From positions 1 through 64,000 of the forward strand of contig SFTH01000007.1 in assembly GCA_004563405.1 (NCBI GenBank): a DNA stretch of 64,000 bases. The letters run 5' to 3'. The position numbers were made by a program, and so were the translations under genes. Position 1 is the stretch's first letter. Each line of letters opens with the position of its first letter. Under the pieces are notes generated by a model. That model had not been told where the DNA came from, did no database searches, and saw only the letters and a program-made list of their open reading frames with translations. The DNA comes from a bacterium. GTDB lineage: Bacteria; Bacillota; Clostridia; Christensenellales; Aristaeellaceae. This document shows positions 14,955 to 23,744 of this stretch, piece by piece.

Positions 14955-16898
14955 ATGAATCTGAACAAAATGACCGTTGAAGATATCCAGGTTTCCGGCA
15001 AAAAAGTGCTCGTCCGCTGCGACTTTAATGTGCCGCTGGACGCCGATCTGAATATCACCGACGAAACGCGCATCAACGCCGCGCTGCCGACGATCAAATA
15101 TCTGCTCGACCACAATGCGGCCGTCATCCTCTGCTCTCACCTGGGCCGTCCCAAGGGAGAGTTCAACATGAAGTATTCCCTTGCGCCCGTGGCCAAGCGC
15201 CTGAGCGAGAAGCTGGGCTTCGAAGTCAAGCTGGCCAAGGACGTCATCGGCCCCGACGCCAAGAAGCTCGCCGCCGAGGTTGAGCCCGGCAAGGCCATCC
15301 TGCTGGAGAATGTGCGCTTCCACGCGGAAGAGGAGAAGAACGATCCCGCGTTCGCCAAGGAGCTGGCCTCCATGGCGGAGATCTATGTCTCCGACGCCTT
15401 CGGCACCGTGCATCGCGCCCATGCGTCCACCGCGGGCGTCGCGAACTACCTGCCCGCCGTGGCCGGCTTCCTGATCGGCAAGGAGCTGGAGTTCCTGGGC
15501 AACGCAGTTGAGAATCCGGTTCGCCCCTTCCTCGCCATCCTGGGCGGCGCGAAGGTCAAGGACAAGATCGGCGTGATCAAGAGCCTGCTGAACAAGGTGG
15601 ACACCCTGATCATCGGCGGCGGCATGAGCTACACCTTCCAGGTGGCCATGGGCGGCCGCGTGGGCCGTTCCCTGCTGGACGAGGAGCGCATCGGCCTGGC
15701 CAAGGAGCTGATCGAGCTGGCGGAGCAGAAGGGCGTCAAGCTCCTGCTGCCCGTGGACAACGTCTGCGGCGACTCCTTCTCCAACGACTGCGAGCGCATC
15801 ACCGCCCACTCCCGCAACATTCCCGACAACTTTGAAGGTATGGACATCGGCCCGGAGACCGTGGCCCTGTTCACCGAGGAAGTCAAAAAGGCCCGCACCA
15901 TCGTCTGGAACGGCCCGATGGGCTGCTTCGAGATGCCCAACTTTGCCAAGGGCACCCTGGCCATCGCGCAGGCCATGGCCGAGTCCAGCGCCATTACCAT
16001 CATCGGCGGCGGCGACTCTGCGGCTGCTGTGACCCAGATGGGCCTGGCCGACAAGATGAGCCACATCTCCACCGGCGGTGGCGCTTCCCTCGAGTTCCTG
16101 GAGGGCAAGGAGCTGCCCGGCGTCGTGTGCCTGAAGGATCGCGTGATCCCTGAGCGTCGTCCCATCATCGCCGGCAACTGGAAGATGAACAAGACCCCCG
16201 AAGAGGCCGCCAAGCTGGTGACCGACCTGATTCCCCTGGTGAAGAATGCCAAGTGCGACGTGGTGGTCTGCACCCCCGCCGTGTGCTTCTCCACCGTCAA
16301 GCCCCTGATTGAGGGCACCAACATCAAGCTGGGCGCGCAGAACGTGCACTTCAAGGAGTCCGGCGCGTACACCGGCGAGCTGAGCGCCGACATGCTCAAG
16401 GCCGCGGGCTGCGAGTACGTCATCATCGGCCACTCCGAGCGCCGCCAGTACTTCGGCGAGACCGACAAGACCGTGAACCTGCGCACCGTCGCCGCCGTGA
16501 AGGCCGGCCTGAAGGCCATCGTCTGCGTGGGCGAGATGAAGGACGAGCGCGAAGCCGGCTACACCGACATGATCGTTACCTATCAGACCCAGATGGCGCT
16601 GCACGGCCTGCACGGCGCTGAGCTGGACAACGTGGTCATCGCCTACGAGCCCGTCTGGGCCATCGGTACGGGCCTGACCGCCACCGACGAAGAAGCCAAC
16701 CGCACCATCGGCGTGATCCGCAAGGCCATCGAGCAGAAGTTCGGCCGCAACATCGCCGAGAAGATGCGCATCCAGTACGGCGGAAGCATGAAGGGCTCCA
16801 ACGTCAAGGGCCTGATGGCGCAGCCGGAAATCGACGGCGGCCTGATCGGCGGCGCGTCCCTCGAAGCGGCGAAGTTCGCTGAGGTGGTGAACTACTGA
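14955..16898 (+). CDS. pgk-tpi: Phosphoglycerate kinase / triosephosphate isomerase fusion
   Basis: One 647-residue polypeptide carrying two glycolytic enzymes. Residues 1 to about 398 are phosphoglycerate kinase: VLVRCDFNVPLD, SHLGRPKG, LLENVRFH, DAFGTVHRAHAS, GGAKVKDKI, WNGPMG and the nucleotide loop GGGDSAAAV. Residues from about 402 are triosephosphate isomerase: AGNWKMN with the catalytic Lys, GHSERRQYFGE with catalytic His, AYEPVWAIGTG with catalytic Glu, and the phosphate loop YGGSM. The frame is continuous across the join (about 16,150), with no internal start or slippery sequence seen. Similar Pgk-Tpi fusions are known in Thermotoga. The ATG follows AAGGAG. Co-transcribed with gpmI, whose ATG overlaps the stop. 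Confidence 0.96.
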   Translation: MNLNKMTVEDIQVSGKKVLVRCDFNVPLDADLNITDETRINAALPTIKYLLDHNAAVILCSHLGRPKGEFNMKYSLAPVAKRLSEKLGFEVKLAKDVIGPDAKKLAAEVEPGKAILLENVRFHAEEEKNDPAFAKELASMAEIYVSDAFGTVHRAHASTAGVANYLPAVAGFLIGKELEFLGNAVENPVRPFLAILGGAKVKDKIGVIKSLLNKVDTLIIGGGMSYTFQVAMGGRVGRSLLDEERIGLAKELIELAEQKGVKLLLPVDNVCGDSFSNDCERITAHSRNIPDNFEGMDIGPETVALFTEEVKKARTIVWNGPMGCFEMPNFAKGTLAIAQAMAESSAITIIGGGDSAAAVTQMGLADKMSHISTGGGASLEFLEGKELPGVVCLKDRVIPERRPIIAGNWKMNKTPEEAAKLVTDLIPLVKNAKCDVVVCTPAVCFSTVKPLIEGTNIKLGAQNVHFKESGAYTGELSADMLKAAGCEYVIIGHSERRQYFGETDKTVNLRTVAAVKAGLKAIVCVGEMKDEREAGYTDMIVTYQTQMALHGLHGAELDNVVIAYEPVWAIGTGLTATDEEANRTIGVIRKAIEQKFGRNIAEKMRIQYGGSMKGSNVKGLMAQPEIDGGLIGGASLEAAKFAEVVNY

Positions 16899-18454
16899 TG
16901 TCTACCACCGCGCTGTTGATTCTGGACGGATTTGGGATCGGATCTTCCGATCCCAAGTCCAACGCCATTCTCGCCCAGGGCACGCCGAACATCGACGCCC
17001 TGAAGGCGAAGTATTCTGTCACCTCCATCGGCGCCTCCGGCCTGGACGTGGGTCTGCCGGACGGCCAGATGGGCAACTCCGAGGTGGGACACACCAACAT
17101 CGGCGCGGGCCGCGTGGTCTACCAGATGCTGGTGAAGATCACCAAGGACATTCAGGACGGCGTGTTCTTTGAGAACAAGGCCCTGCTGGGCGCGATGGAG
17201 AACTGCAAGGCGCACGATTCCGCCCTGCACCTGATCGGCCTGGTCTCCCCCGGCGGTGTGCACTCCCACACTGAGCACCTCTACGGCCTGCTGGAGATGG
17301 CGAAGCGCCACGGCCTGAAGAAGGTCTATGTGCACTGCCTGCTGGACGGCCGTGACGTTCCCCCGGATTCCGGCTGGGAATACGTCAAGGAGCTCGTCGA
17401 GAAGATGAACGAACTGGGCGTGGGCAAGGTCGCCACCGTAATGGGGCGCCTGTACGCCATGGACCGCGACTTCGCCTGGGAGCGCGTGGAAAAGGCCTAC
17501 AACGCCATGGTCTGCGCCGAGGGCATCAAGGCCAGCGATCCCGTGAAGGCCATCGAGGACTCCTACAAGGTGATCGACGAGACCGGCAAGCACCTGACCG
17601 ATGAATTTGTGCTGCCCACCGTGATCGACGAAAACGGCACAATTCAGGCCAACGATTCCGTCGTGTTCTTCAACTTCCGCCCCGACCGCGCGCGCGAAAT
17701 CACCCGCGCCTTCGTGGATCCGGAGTTCACCGGCTTCGAGCGCAGGCACGGCTTCTTTCCGCTGAACTACGTCTGCATGACACAGTACGACGCGACGATG
17801 CCCAACGTGTCCATCGCCTATCCGCCGGAGAGCCTGTCCATGACCATGGGCGAATACCTCTCCAAGTGCGGCAAGACCCAGCTGCGCATTGCCGAGACCC
17901 AGAAGTACGCCCACGTCACCTTCTTCTTCAACGGCGGCGAAGAGCGCACCTTCCCCGGCGAGGATCGCATCCTGGTGCCCTCCCCGTCCTCTGAGGAGGT
18001 CCCCACCTTCGACCTCAAGCCCGAGATGAGCGCCTATGAGGTCACCGACGCCGTGCTGCCCTGCATCAACGAGGACAAGTACGACGTAATCATCCTGAAC
18101 TACGCCAACTGCGACATGGTGGGCCACACCGGCGTGATGGCCGCCGCCATGAAGGCGGTCAAGACCGTGGACGAGTGCGTGGCCCGGGTTGTGGACGCCA
18201 TCGTCAGCAAGGGCGGCAAGTGCATCATCACCGCCGACCACGGCAACGCAGATCAGATGATCGATCCCGTGCACGGCGGCCCCTTCACCGCGCACACCAC
18301 AAATCCTGTGCCGGTGATCGTGATCGACCCAGAGAAGCCGAAACAGACGCTGCGCGAGGGCGGCCGCCTCTGCGACCTCTGCCCCACCATGCTGGACATG
18401 ATGGGACTCGAGCAGCCGAAGGAAATGACCGGCGAATCTCTGATCGTTCACTAA
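16898..18454 (+). CDS. gpmI: 2,3-bisphosphoglycerate-independent phosphoglycerate mutase
   Basis: Interconverts 3- and 2-phosphoglycerate with a phosphoserine intermediate and two Mn2+ ions. The 518-residue length is normal. The alkaline-phosphatase-like metal site is seen in ILDGFG (Asp10), the nucleophile is Ser61 in GQMGNSEVGH, and the second metal region is in NYANCDMVGHTG and TADHGNADQM. The RDVPP and NFRPDRAREI substrate-binding motifs are intact. Its ATG overlaps the pgk-tpi stop by one base (TGATG), so three glycolytic activities are made from one two-gene operon. Confidence 0.96.
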   Translation: MSTTALLILDGFGIGSSDPKSNAILAQGTPNIDALKAKYSVTSIGASGLDVGLPDGQMGNSEVGHTNIGAGRVVYQMLVKITKDIQDGVFFENKALLGAMENCKAHDSALHLIGLVSPGGVHSHTEHLYGLLEMAKRHGLKKVYVHCLLDGRDVPPDSGWEYVKELVEKMNELGVGKVATVMGRLYAMDRDFAWERVEKAYNAMVCAEGIKASDPVKAIEDSYKVIDETGKHLTDEFVLPTVIDENGTIQANDSVVFFNFRPDRAREITRAFVDPEFTGFERRHGFFPLNYVCMTQYDATMPNVSIAYPPESLSMTMGEYLSKCGKTQLRIAETQKYAHVTFFFNGGEERTFPGEDRILVPSPSSEEVPTFDLKPEMSAYEVTDAVLPCINEDKYDVIILNYANCDMVGHTGVMAAAMKAVKTVDECVARVVDAIVSKGGKCIITADHGNADQMIDPVHGGPFTAHTTNPVPVIVIDPEKPKQTLREGGRLCDLCPTMLDMMGLEQPKEMTGESLIVH

Positions 18455-18467
18455 GGTTTTCCATTCG

Positions 18468-18498
18468 CGGCGGACACGCTTGTGTCCGCCGTTTTTTA
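18468..18498 (+). terminator. Terminator of the pgk-tpi-gpmI operon
   Basis: GGCGGACAC pairs with GTGTCCGCC around a 4-nt loop and is followed by GTTTTTT. Confidence 0.92.
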
Positions 18499-18605
18499 TG
18501 CAGATCAGGTGCCGTCAAGGCCACAGTACCATCGCCATTGTTAAAAACAGATCTGGCTTTCTTTGTTCCTTGGCGAATTTTTTGCACTTTGTGTAAATTT
18601 TCGTA

Positions 18606-18634
18606 TTGATTTTACCGTTTCTCCCATATATAAT
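18606..18634 (+). promoter_or_regulatory. Promoter of the GNAT gene
   Basis: TTGATT (18606-18611), 17-bp spacer, TATAAT (18629-18634). Confidence 0.8.
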
Positions 18635-18668
18635 AGAATCAGTGATCAAGCTGGAAGGGAGAACTGAG

Positions 18669-19103
18669 ATGAACATCACAATTCGCAAATGCATGATTTC
18701 CGATGCGGCCAACATCCGCACGTTGAGCAAGGAGGCTCTGGGCTTTGATTATCCGGAGGACGCGTTCGAAGAGAGCATCCGCCGGCTGATGGCGACCTCC
18801 AGCAACATCATCTACGTTGCCGAGAACAACGGACGCTTTTTGGGCTACGCCCACGCCTGCGACTTTGACGTCATCTACGGCCCACCGCTGAAGGTGCTGC
18901 GCGCGATTGCCGTGGTGGAAAAGTACCGCCGCTACGGCGCGGCAAAGAAGCTGATGGAAGCCGTCGAGGCCTGGGCAAAGGCCACCGGCGCCGAGGGCAT
19001 ACGCATCTACGGAGGCAGCGAGCGCACGGCAGCCAACATCTTCTACAAGGCCATGGGCTACGATTTTGTAAAGCCCGAATCCAAGTTCAAAAAGGACTTC
19101 TGA
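18669..19103 (+). CDS. GNAT-family N-acetyltransferase
   Basis: A 144-residue single-domain GNAT enzyme; it moves an acetyl group from acetyl-CoA to an amine of unknown identity. The fold is marked by the N-terminal ITIRKCMISDAANI, the beta4 segment LRAIAVVEKYRRYGAAKKLM (the usual Q/R-x-x-G-x-G/A pyrophosphate loop is RRYGAA here), and IYGGSERTAANIFYKAMGYDFV near the C-terminus. The ATG at 18669 has GGAAGGGAGA upstream and its own promoter. It is monocistronic. The substrate cannot be told from sequence. Confidence 0.85.
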   Translation: MNITIRKCMISDAANIRTLSKEALGFDYPEDAFEESIRRLMATSSNIIYVAENNGRFLGYAHACDFDVIYGPPLKVLRAIAVVEKYRRYGAAKKLMEAVEAWAKATGAEGIRIYGGSERTAANIFYKAMGYDFVKPESKFKKDF

Positions 19104-19144
19104 GTCCGTCCGGACGATGGCCTGCGCACCAGCCGCATTGAACC

Positions 19145-19183
19145 AAGGGGAGCCGCATGATAAAACGTCATGCGGCTCCCCTT
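19145..19183. terminator. Long hairpin between convergent genes
   Basis: AAGGGGAGCCGCATGA pairs perfectly with TCATGCGGCTCCCCTT around a 7-nt loop, between the GNAT gene (+) and engB (-). T-runs are short, so it may help terminate from either side. Confidence 0.65.
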
Positions 19184-19222
19184 GGCCTCGAAAAATGCGC
19201 GGCACAGGTCCGTTTGAATCCG

Positions 19223-19257
19223 AAAATGGAAAGCGCGCTTGCGTCGCTTTCCATTTT
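19223..19257. terminator. Bidirectional terminator between GNAT gene and engB
   Basis: AAAATGGAAAGCG pairs with CGCTTTCCATTTT; the A/T ends provide a U-tract in either direction. It sits 7 bp after the engB stop codon. Confidence 0.75.
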
Positions 19258-19264
19258 GCATATC

Positions 19265-19867
19265 TCAGTTTTCCTCCGGTGCGGCGGGGGTGAGGATCGA
19301 CTCGATCTTCTCCAGCAGCGCCTCCCGTCCCGTCAGGTCCTCGGAGGAATAGGTCAATATCTCCCAGGGCTGCACCACCAGTGTCCGACAGATCACGGGG
19401 ATCGAGCGGCTGCGCTGCGCCTTGGAGAGCTTGTCCGCCTTGGTGGCGACGACCGTGAAGGGAATGTCGTAGTGCCGCAGGTACTCCGTCATCATCTGAT
19501 CTTCCCGGGTGGGTGCGTGGCGGATGTCCACCAGGTGGAAGACGTGGCGGAGATTTTGGGAGCCCGTCAGATAGCCCTCGATCATCCGCGCCCACCTGTC
19601 CTGCTCGCTCTTGGGCGCGCGTGCAAAGCCGTAGCCCGGCAGATCGACCAGCAGGAATTCCTCGTTGATTGCGTAGTAGTTGATCAGGCGTGTCTTTCCC
19701 GGCTCCGAGGAGGTGCGCGCAAGCTTCGAATTGCGGGTCAGGCTGTTGATCAGCGAGGACTTGCCCACGTTGGACTTGCCCGCCATGGCGATCTCCTGCA
19801 TGCCCTGCTGGGGAAAGCTGCCGTATGCGCTCTGTGAGAGCAGAAATCTGGCCTTCTTGATTGTCAT
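19265..19867 (-). CDS. engB: Ribosome biogenesis GTPase EngB (YsxC/YihA)
   Basis: Small GTPase needed for 50S subunit assembly. The 200-residue protein has G1 GKSNVGKSS, G2 in SEPGKTR, G3 DLPGYGFA, G4 TKAD and G5 around YSSED, all in the usual order. The ATG overlaps the lon stop by 4 bp (ATGA), the lon-engB order common in Bacillota. It is the last gene of that operon, followed by the bidirectional hairpin. Confidence 0.96.
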   Translation of the reverse strand: MTIKKARFLLSQSAYGSFPQQGMQEIAMAGKSNVGKSSLINSLTRNSKLARTSSEPGKTRLINYYAINEEFLLVDLPGYGFARAPKSEQDRWARMIEGYLTGSQNLRHVFHLVDIRHAPTREDQMMTEYLRHYDIPFTVVATKADKLSKAQRSRSIPVICRTLVVQPWEILTYSSEDLTGREALLEKIESILTPAAPEEN

Positions 19868-22218
19868 ATCGCAAGCCTCATCTTCTTGGATTTCTGGAGC
19901 ACGAGTGCAAATGCTTCATCCACGCTGTCAATCAGCGTGATTTCCATGCGCCCGAGTATCTCTTTATCGATCTCCTCCAGATCCTTCTCGTTCTCCCGCG
20001 GCAGAAGGATGCGCGTAATTCCCAGGCGGTAGGCCGCCAGCAGCTTTTCGCGCACGCCGCCGATGGGCAGCACCTTTCCGTGCAGCGTCACCTCGCCGGT
20101 CATGGCGAGCTCTCCGCTGGCGGGAATCCCGGTGATCGCGCTCAGGACGGCGCAGCTCAGAGCCACGCCCGCGGAGGGGCCGTCCTTGGGCACCGCGCCC
20201 TCGGGCACATGAATGTGCAGATCGTGCTTCTCGAAGTAATCTGCGCCGATGTTGTAGTCCGCGGCGCGCACGCGGGCGATGGTGCGGGCGATCCTTGCGG
20301 ATTCCTGCATCACGTCGCCCAGCTTGCCGGTAAGCTCCAGCGCGCCCTTGCCATCCAGCGACACCGCCTCCACGGGCATCACCACGCCGCCGACGCTGGT
20401 CCAGGCCAGACCGTTCACCACACCGACCTCCGCCTTGTCCGCCGCGGGCTGGCGTAGATAGCGCTGGGGTCCGAGCCAGGTCTTCAGATCCGCCGTGCGC
20501 AGGGTGATCTGCTTGCGCTCCGGATTCTCAATCAGGTTCAGCGCCGCCTTGCGGCAGAGCTTCTCGAGGGTGCGCTCCAGCGTGCGCACGCCCGCCTCTC
20601 GGGTGTAGCCGTCGATCAAGTCCATCATGGTCTTCTCCGAAACGCGCAGCTGCGCGCGCTTCAGGCCGTGGGCCTCCTCCTGCCTGGGCAGCAGGTAGCG
20701 CCGCGCGATCTTGACCTTCTCCTCCTGGGTGTAGCTGCTGACCTCTATTACCTCCATGCGGTCCAGCAGCGCCCGATCAATGGGCTCCGTGGAATTCGCC
20801 GTGGTGATGAACAGCACGTCCGACAGGTCGAAGGGTGCCTCGATGTAGTGATCCCGGAAGGTCGCGTTCTGGCCGGGGTCGAGAGCTTCCAGCAGCGCCG
20901 CCGCCGGGTCGCCCCGCATGTCGTGGGCAATCTTGTCGATTTCATCCAGCAAAAATACCGGATTGGTGGTTCCGCAGCGGTGAATGGCGCTGATGATGCG
21001 GCCGGGCATCGCGCCCACATAGGTCTTGCGGTGGCCGCGAATTTCCGCCTCGTCATGCACGCCGCCCAGAGAGAACTGGATGAATTTGCGATCCAACGCG
21101 CGGGCGATGGACTTTGCGATGGAAGTCTTGCCCACGCCGGGCGGGCCCACCAGGCAGATGATCGGGCTCTTGAGGTTCCCCGTGCTCTTACGCACCGCGA
21201 GATACTCGACGAGGCGGTCCTTGACCTCCTTCAACCCGAAGTGGTCCGCCTCGAGCACCTTGCGCGCCCGGGCCACGTCAATTTTGGATTCCTGCTTTAC
21301 GCCCCAGGGGAGCTCCAGCATGTATTCGATGTAGTTCTGGCTGACGCTGGACTCCGGCGACTGCGCCGCCGTGCGCGCCAGGCGGCGCAGCTCGCGGCTC
21401 ACCTTTTCCCGGGCCTCCTCCGGCATGGCGGATTCGGCGAGCTTCTTTCTGTATTCGGCGATTTCTTCATCCTCGTCCTCGCCCAGCTCATCCTGAATGG
21501 CGCGCATCTGCTCCCGGAGGTAGTATTCGTGGTTTGCGCGATCCATGGACTCCCGCACCCGCTGCTGAATCCGCTCCTCCAGGCGCAGAATACTGATTTC
21601 CTGCCCCAGAAGCTGCGCCGTGAGCTCCAGGCGAAGGTTCACATCGAAGCACTCGAGGACCTGCTGGCGGGACTCCACGTCGCTGATCAGGTTTCCAGCT
21701 GCGGAGTCGCACAGCGCTCCCGCGAACTTCTCCCCCTCCAGCGCGTTCAAAAACTCCGGCATGGAGCTGCCGCGCTGCTTGACCAACTGACGGGCCAGGG
21801 AGGCGATGGTGCGCATGTACGCACGGTTTTCGACCGTGGGCAGTTCGCCCTCCAGCTGCATGTCCTGAACGGCGATCTGCGCCTCCATCCATGTTCCATG
21901 GGACGTTTCGTCCACCAGAATCGCCCGCGCCTCGCCCTGCACCATCAGGCGCATGGTCTGATCCGGCAGGGGCATGATCTGGCGTATGCACACCACCGTA
22001 CCCACGGCGTACAGCTCCTCAATGCCGGGCTGCTCCGTCATGGAATCCCGCTGGGCAACCGCAAACAGGCGGCGTTCGCCGCGCATGGCTTCTTCTACAG
22101 CGGCCAGGGACTTTTCCCGGCCGACGTCCAGCGTGATCACGCTTCCGGGAAAGACCACCAGACCGCGCAACGGCAGTAAGGGCAAGCTGCGCATTTCCTG
22201 TTTCAGCTTCGGGTTCAA
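19864..22218 (-). CDS. lon: ATP-dependent protease Lon
   Basis: Cytosolic AAA+ serine protease that degrades misfolded and regulatory proteins. The 784 residues cover the N-terminal substrate domain (LPLLPLRGLVVFPG), a coiled central part (EYYLREQMRAIQDELGEDEDEE), the ATPase with Walker A GPPGVGKTS and Walker B FLLDEIDK, and the C-terminal protease with the catalytic Ser in KDGPSAGVA and Lys in GGVREKLLAA. The start is TTG at 22218, supported by GGAGG and by the beginning of homology. A TTGATT-17-TATAAT promoter lies upstream; no CIRCE or CtsR box was recognised. Confidence 0.96.
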   Translation of the reverse strand: MNPKLKQEMRSLPLLPLRGLVVFPGSVITLDVGREKSLAAVEEAMRGERRLFAVAQRDSMTEQPGIEELYAVGTVVCIRQIMPLPDQTMRLMVQGEARAILVDETSHGTWMEAQIAVQDMQLEGELPTVENRAYMRTIASLARQLVKQRGSSMPEFLNALEGEKFAGALCDSAAGNLISDVESRQQVLECFDVNLRLELTAQLLGQEISILRLEERIQQRVRESMDRANHEYYLREQMRAIQDELGEDEDEEIAEYRKKLAESAMPEEAREKVSRELRRLARTAAQSPESSVSQNYIEYMLELPWGVKQESKIDVARARKVLEADHFGLKEVKDRLVEYLAVRKSTGNLKSPIICLVGPPGVGKTSIAKSIARALDRKFIQFSLGGVHDEAEIRGHRKTYVGAMPGRIISAIHRCGTTNPVFLLDEIDKIAHDMRGDPAAALLEALDPGQNATFRDHYIEAPFDLSDVLFITTANSTEPIDRALLDRMEVIEVSSYTQEEKVKIARRYLLPRQEEAHGLKRAQLRVSEKTMMDLIDGYTREAGVRTLERTLEKLCRKAALNLIENPERKQITLRTADLKTWLGPQRYLRQPAADKAEVGVVNGLAWTSVGGVVMPVEAVSLDGKGALELTGKLGDVMQESARIARTIARVRAADYNIGADYFEKHDLHIHVPEGAVPKDGPSAGVALSCAVLSAITGIPASGELAMTGEVTLHGKVLPIGGVREKLLAAYRLGITRILLPRENEKDLEEIDKEILGRMEITLIDSVDEAFALVLQKSKKMRLAI

Positions 22219-22249
22219 TTTGTTTGTCCTCCAAAGAAAGTATAGATGT

Positions 22250-22278
22250 ATTATACAGGATTCGCGTTAAATAATCAA
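22250..22278 (-). promoter_or_regulatory. lon promoter
   Basis: TTGATT (22278-22273), 17-bp spacer, TATAAT (22255-22250). Confidence 0.8.
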
Positions 22279-22404
22279 AGTTGTTTCCTGGCAAAAACCC
22301 CGGATTTCTACAAATAACATGGATAAAACACAGAAATCTGTGGGCACGTCCGCAGGGAAAAACCTGAAACAACCCATGCGGACAGGCGCACCCGCGCCTC
22401 TCCC

Positions 22405-22444
22405 TGAATCAAATCGGAGGGCGAGCGCCGAAGGCCCGCCCTCC
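22405..22444 (-). terminator. Terminator of the L,D-transpeptidase gene
   Basis: On the minus strand GGAGGGC(GGG) pairs with GCCCTCC and is followed by GATTTGATT. The hairpin is strong, the T-run moderate. Confidence 0.65.
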
Positions 22445-22462
22445 GCAGTTGTGCGCGCACTG

Positions 22463-23563
22463 TCACCGGATCACAATCTTCGCGCCGGGCTCCGCCCACT
22501 GAACGATCTTCTTCATCACCGCTTCCGGCACCGCGATGCAACCTGCCGTGGATTTGCTGCTCCCCGTGCAGTGCAGGAAGATGCAGCTTCCCTTGCCCGA
22601 CGCGCCGGACGCGTTATAATCAATGAACATGCAGTAATTGTACACGCCCTTGTAGTCGATGAGATGCTCGTCCGCAGACGTCCACGCGCGGCCGGAGGTG
22701 CGCGCGTCCACCAGCTGGTTGTAGTATTCCGAGCCGGAGGTCCCGCACCAGTAGTGGTACTGCGTCACCTGTGTATAGGCCTGCTTTGCGCCGGGATCGG
22801 CCTTGATTCCAAAGGGCTGCGTCAGATTGTAGGTTCCACGGGGCGTCTTTTTGTCCCCCTCTCTTTCCTTCCCGATTCCGTTCTTGCCCACATAGGCCGT
22901 GCAGGAATACAGCTCCTTCCAGACACCGCTGCGCTTCTCATGGATGCTCAGACGCGCCTTGCTGCCGCCCTCGTAGTCCACAAGTACGATCTGCCGCGCG
23001 CTGGAGGCGCAGTCCAGTTCTGCCGCGGCGCTCTGCTCCTCGATATCGTCCGCGCCCTGCCCGTTGTCCACGATCTTCACCTCCACAAACAGCGTCTGCT
23101 TTCCATAGCGCACGCCGACCAGTGTCTCTCCCGCGCGCTTTGCGCCGATCACGCCCCGGCTGCTCACCGCGGCGATCGCGTTATCCGCCACCGCGTAGCG
23201 CTCCAGCGTGCCGTTCGGCAGCGCATAGGTCTCGCCCACGGAAATCGTCACGCTTCGGGGCAACACCACCACCCCGCAGCGCGCCACCGCGCCACCGCCA
23301 CTGGCCGAAATGACCGCGCGGCCCGCCACATTCGCGCGAACCCTGCCGCTGTCCACCTCTGCGACAGATGCATTTGTACTCGCCCAGACCAGAGACGCCG
23401 CATCCACGCCCCGAAGCGTCGGGCGCAGCGTCACCTCCGCACCCTCGTACATCAGGCCCATCTTTCCTCCGAGCGATATCCGCGCACCGTCCGCCAGCGC
23501 CGACGCGAACACGCTCAGCACAACCACGGCAATCACCAGCGCGCATACGAACCATTTTTTCAT
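22463..23563 (-). CDS. Secreted L,D-transpeptidase (YkuD-like) with Ig-like repeats
   Basis: A 366-residue exported protein. Residues 1-25 are a signal peptide (KKW, a hydrophobic run, then ASALADG). Residues about 28-165 look like two bacterial Ig-like (Big_2) domains, seen in LVWASTNASVAEVDSGRV and YAVADNAIAAVSSRGVIG. The C-terminal half is a YkuD/ErfK-type domain: KKTPRGTYNL, then FLHCTGSSKSTAGCIAV with the catalytic His and Cys. Such enzymes make 3-3 cross-links in peptidoglycan or attach proteins to it. The Ig-like part may bind the wall. Monocistronic; the ATG at 23563 is preceded by a GGAAAGGA sequence. Confidence 0.87.
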   Translation of the reverse strand: MKKWFVCALVIAVVVLSVFASALADGARISLGGKMGLMYEGAEVTLRPTLRGVDAASLVWASTNASVAEVDSGRVRANVAGRAVISASGGGAVARCGVVVLPRSVTISVGETYALPNGTLERYAVADNAIAAVSSRGVIGAKRAGETLVGVRYGKQTLFVEVKIVDNGQGADDIEEQSAAAELDCASSARQIVLVDYEGGSKARLSIHEKRSGVWKELYSCTAYVGKNGIGKEREGDKKTPRGTYNLTQPFGIKADPGAKQAYTQVTQYHYWCGTSGSEYYNQLVDARTSGRAWTSADEHLIDYKGVYNYCMFIDYNASGASGKGSCIFLHCTGSSKSTAGCIAVPEAVMKKIVQWAEPGAKIVIR

Positions 23564-23689
23564 TTCCGCCGATTCCTTTCCAGAATATATATTTCAAATA
23601 TATCACAATTATGCGTCATTTATATTTATATAATCGTGCAAATTCATGACTTTCTGTACAGGACCGCGTGTCTCGGAATTCCTCCATGC

Positions 23690-23727
23690 AAAAGGGGACC
23701 TCCCCCTCCTGCGGGTGAGATCCCCTT
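23690..23727 (-). terminator. Terminator of the c-di-GMP gene pair
   Basis: On the minus strand AAGGGGA pairs with TCCCCTT followed by TT, with a large loop; 18 bp after the stop at 23745. Confidence 0.7.
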
Positions 23728-23744
23728 CGCTTTGCTTGCGCGCA

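Noticed and set aside
14895..16613. 572-codon frame antisense to pgk-tpi
   Set aside because: Same reason: antisense to a clearly identified gene, no motif or ribosome binding site.
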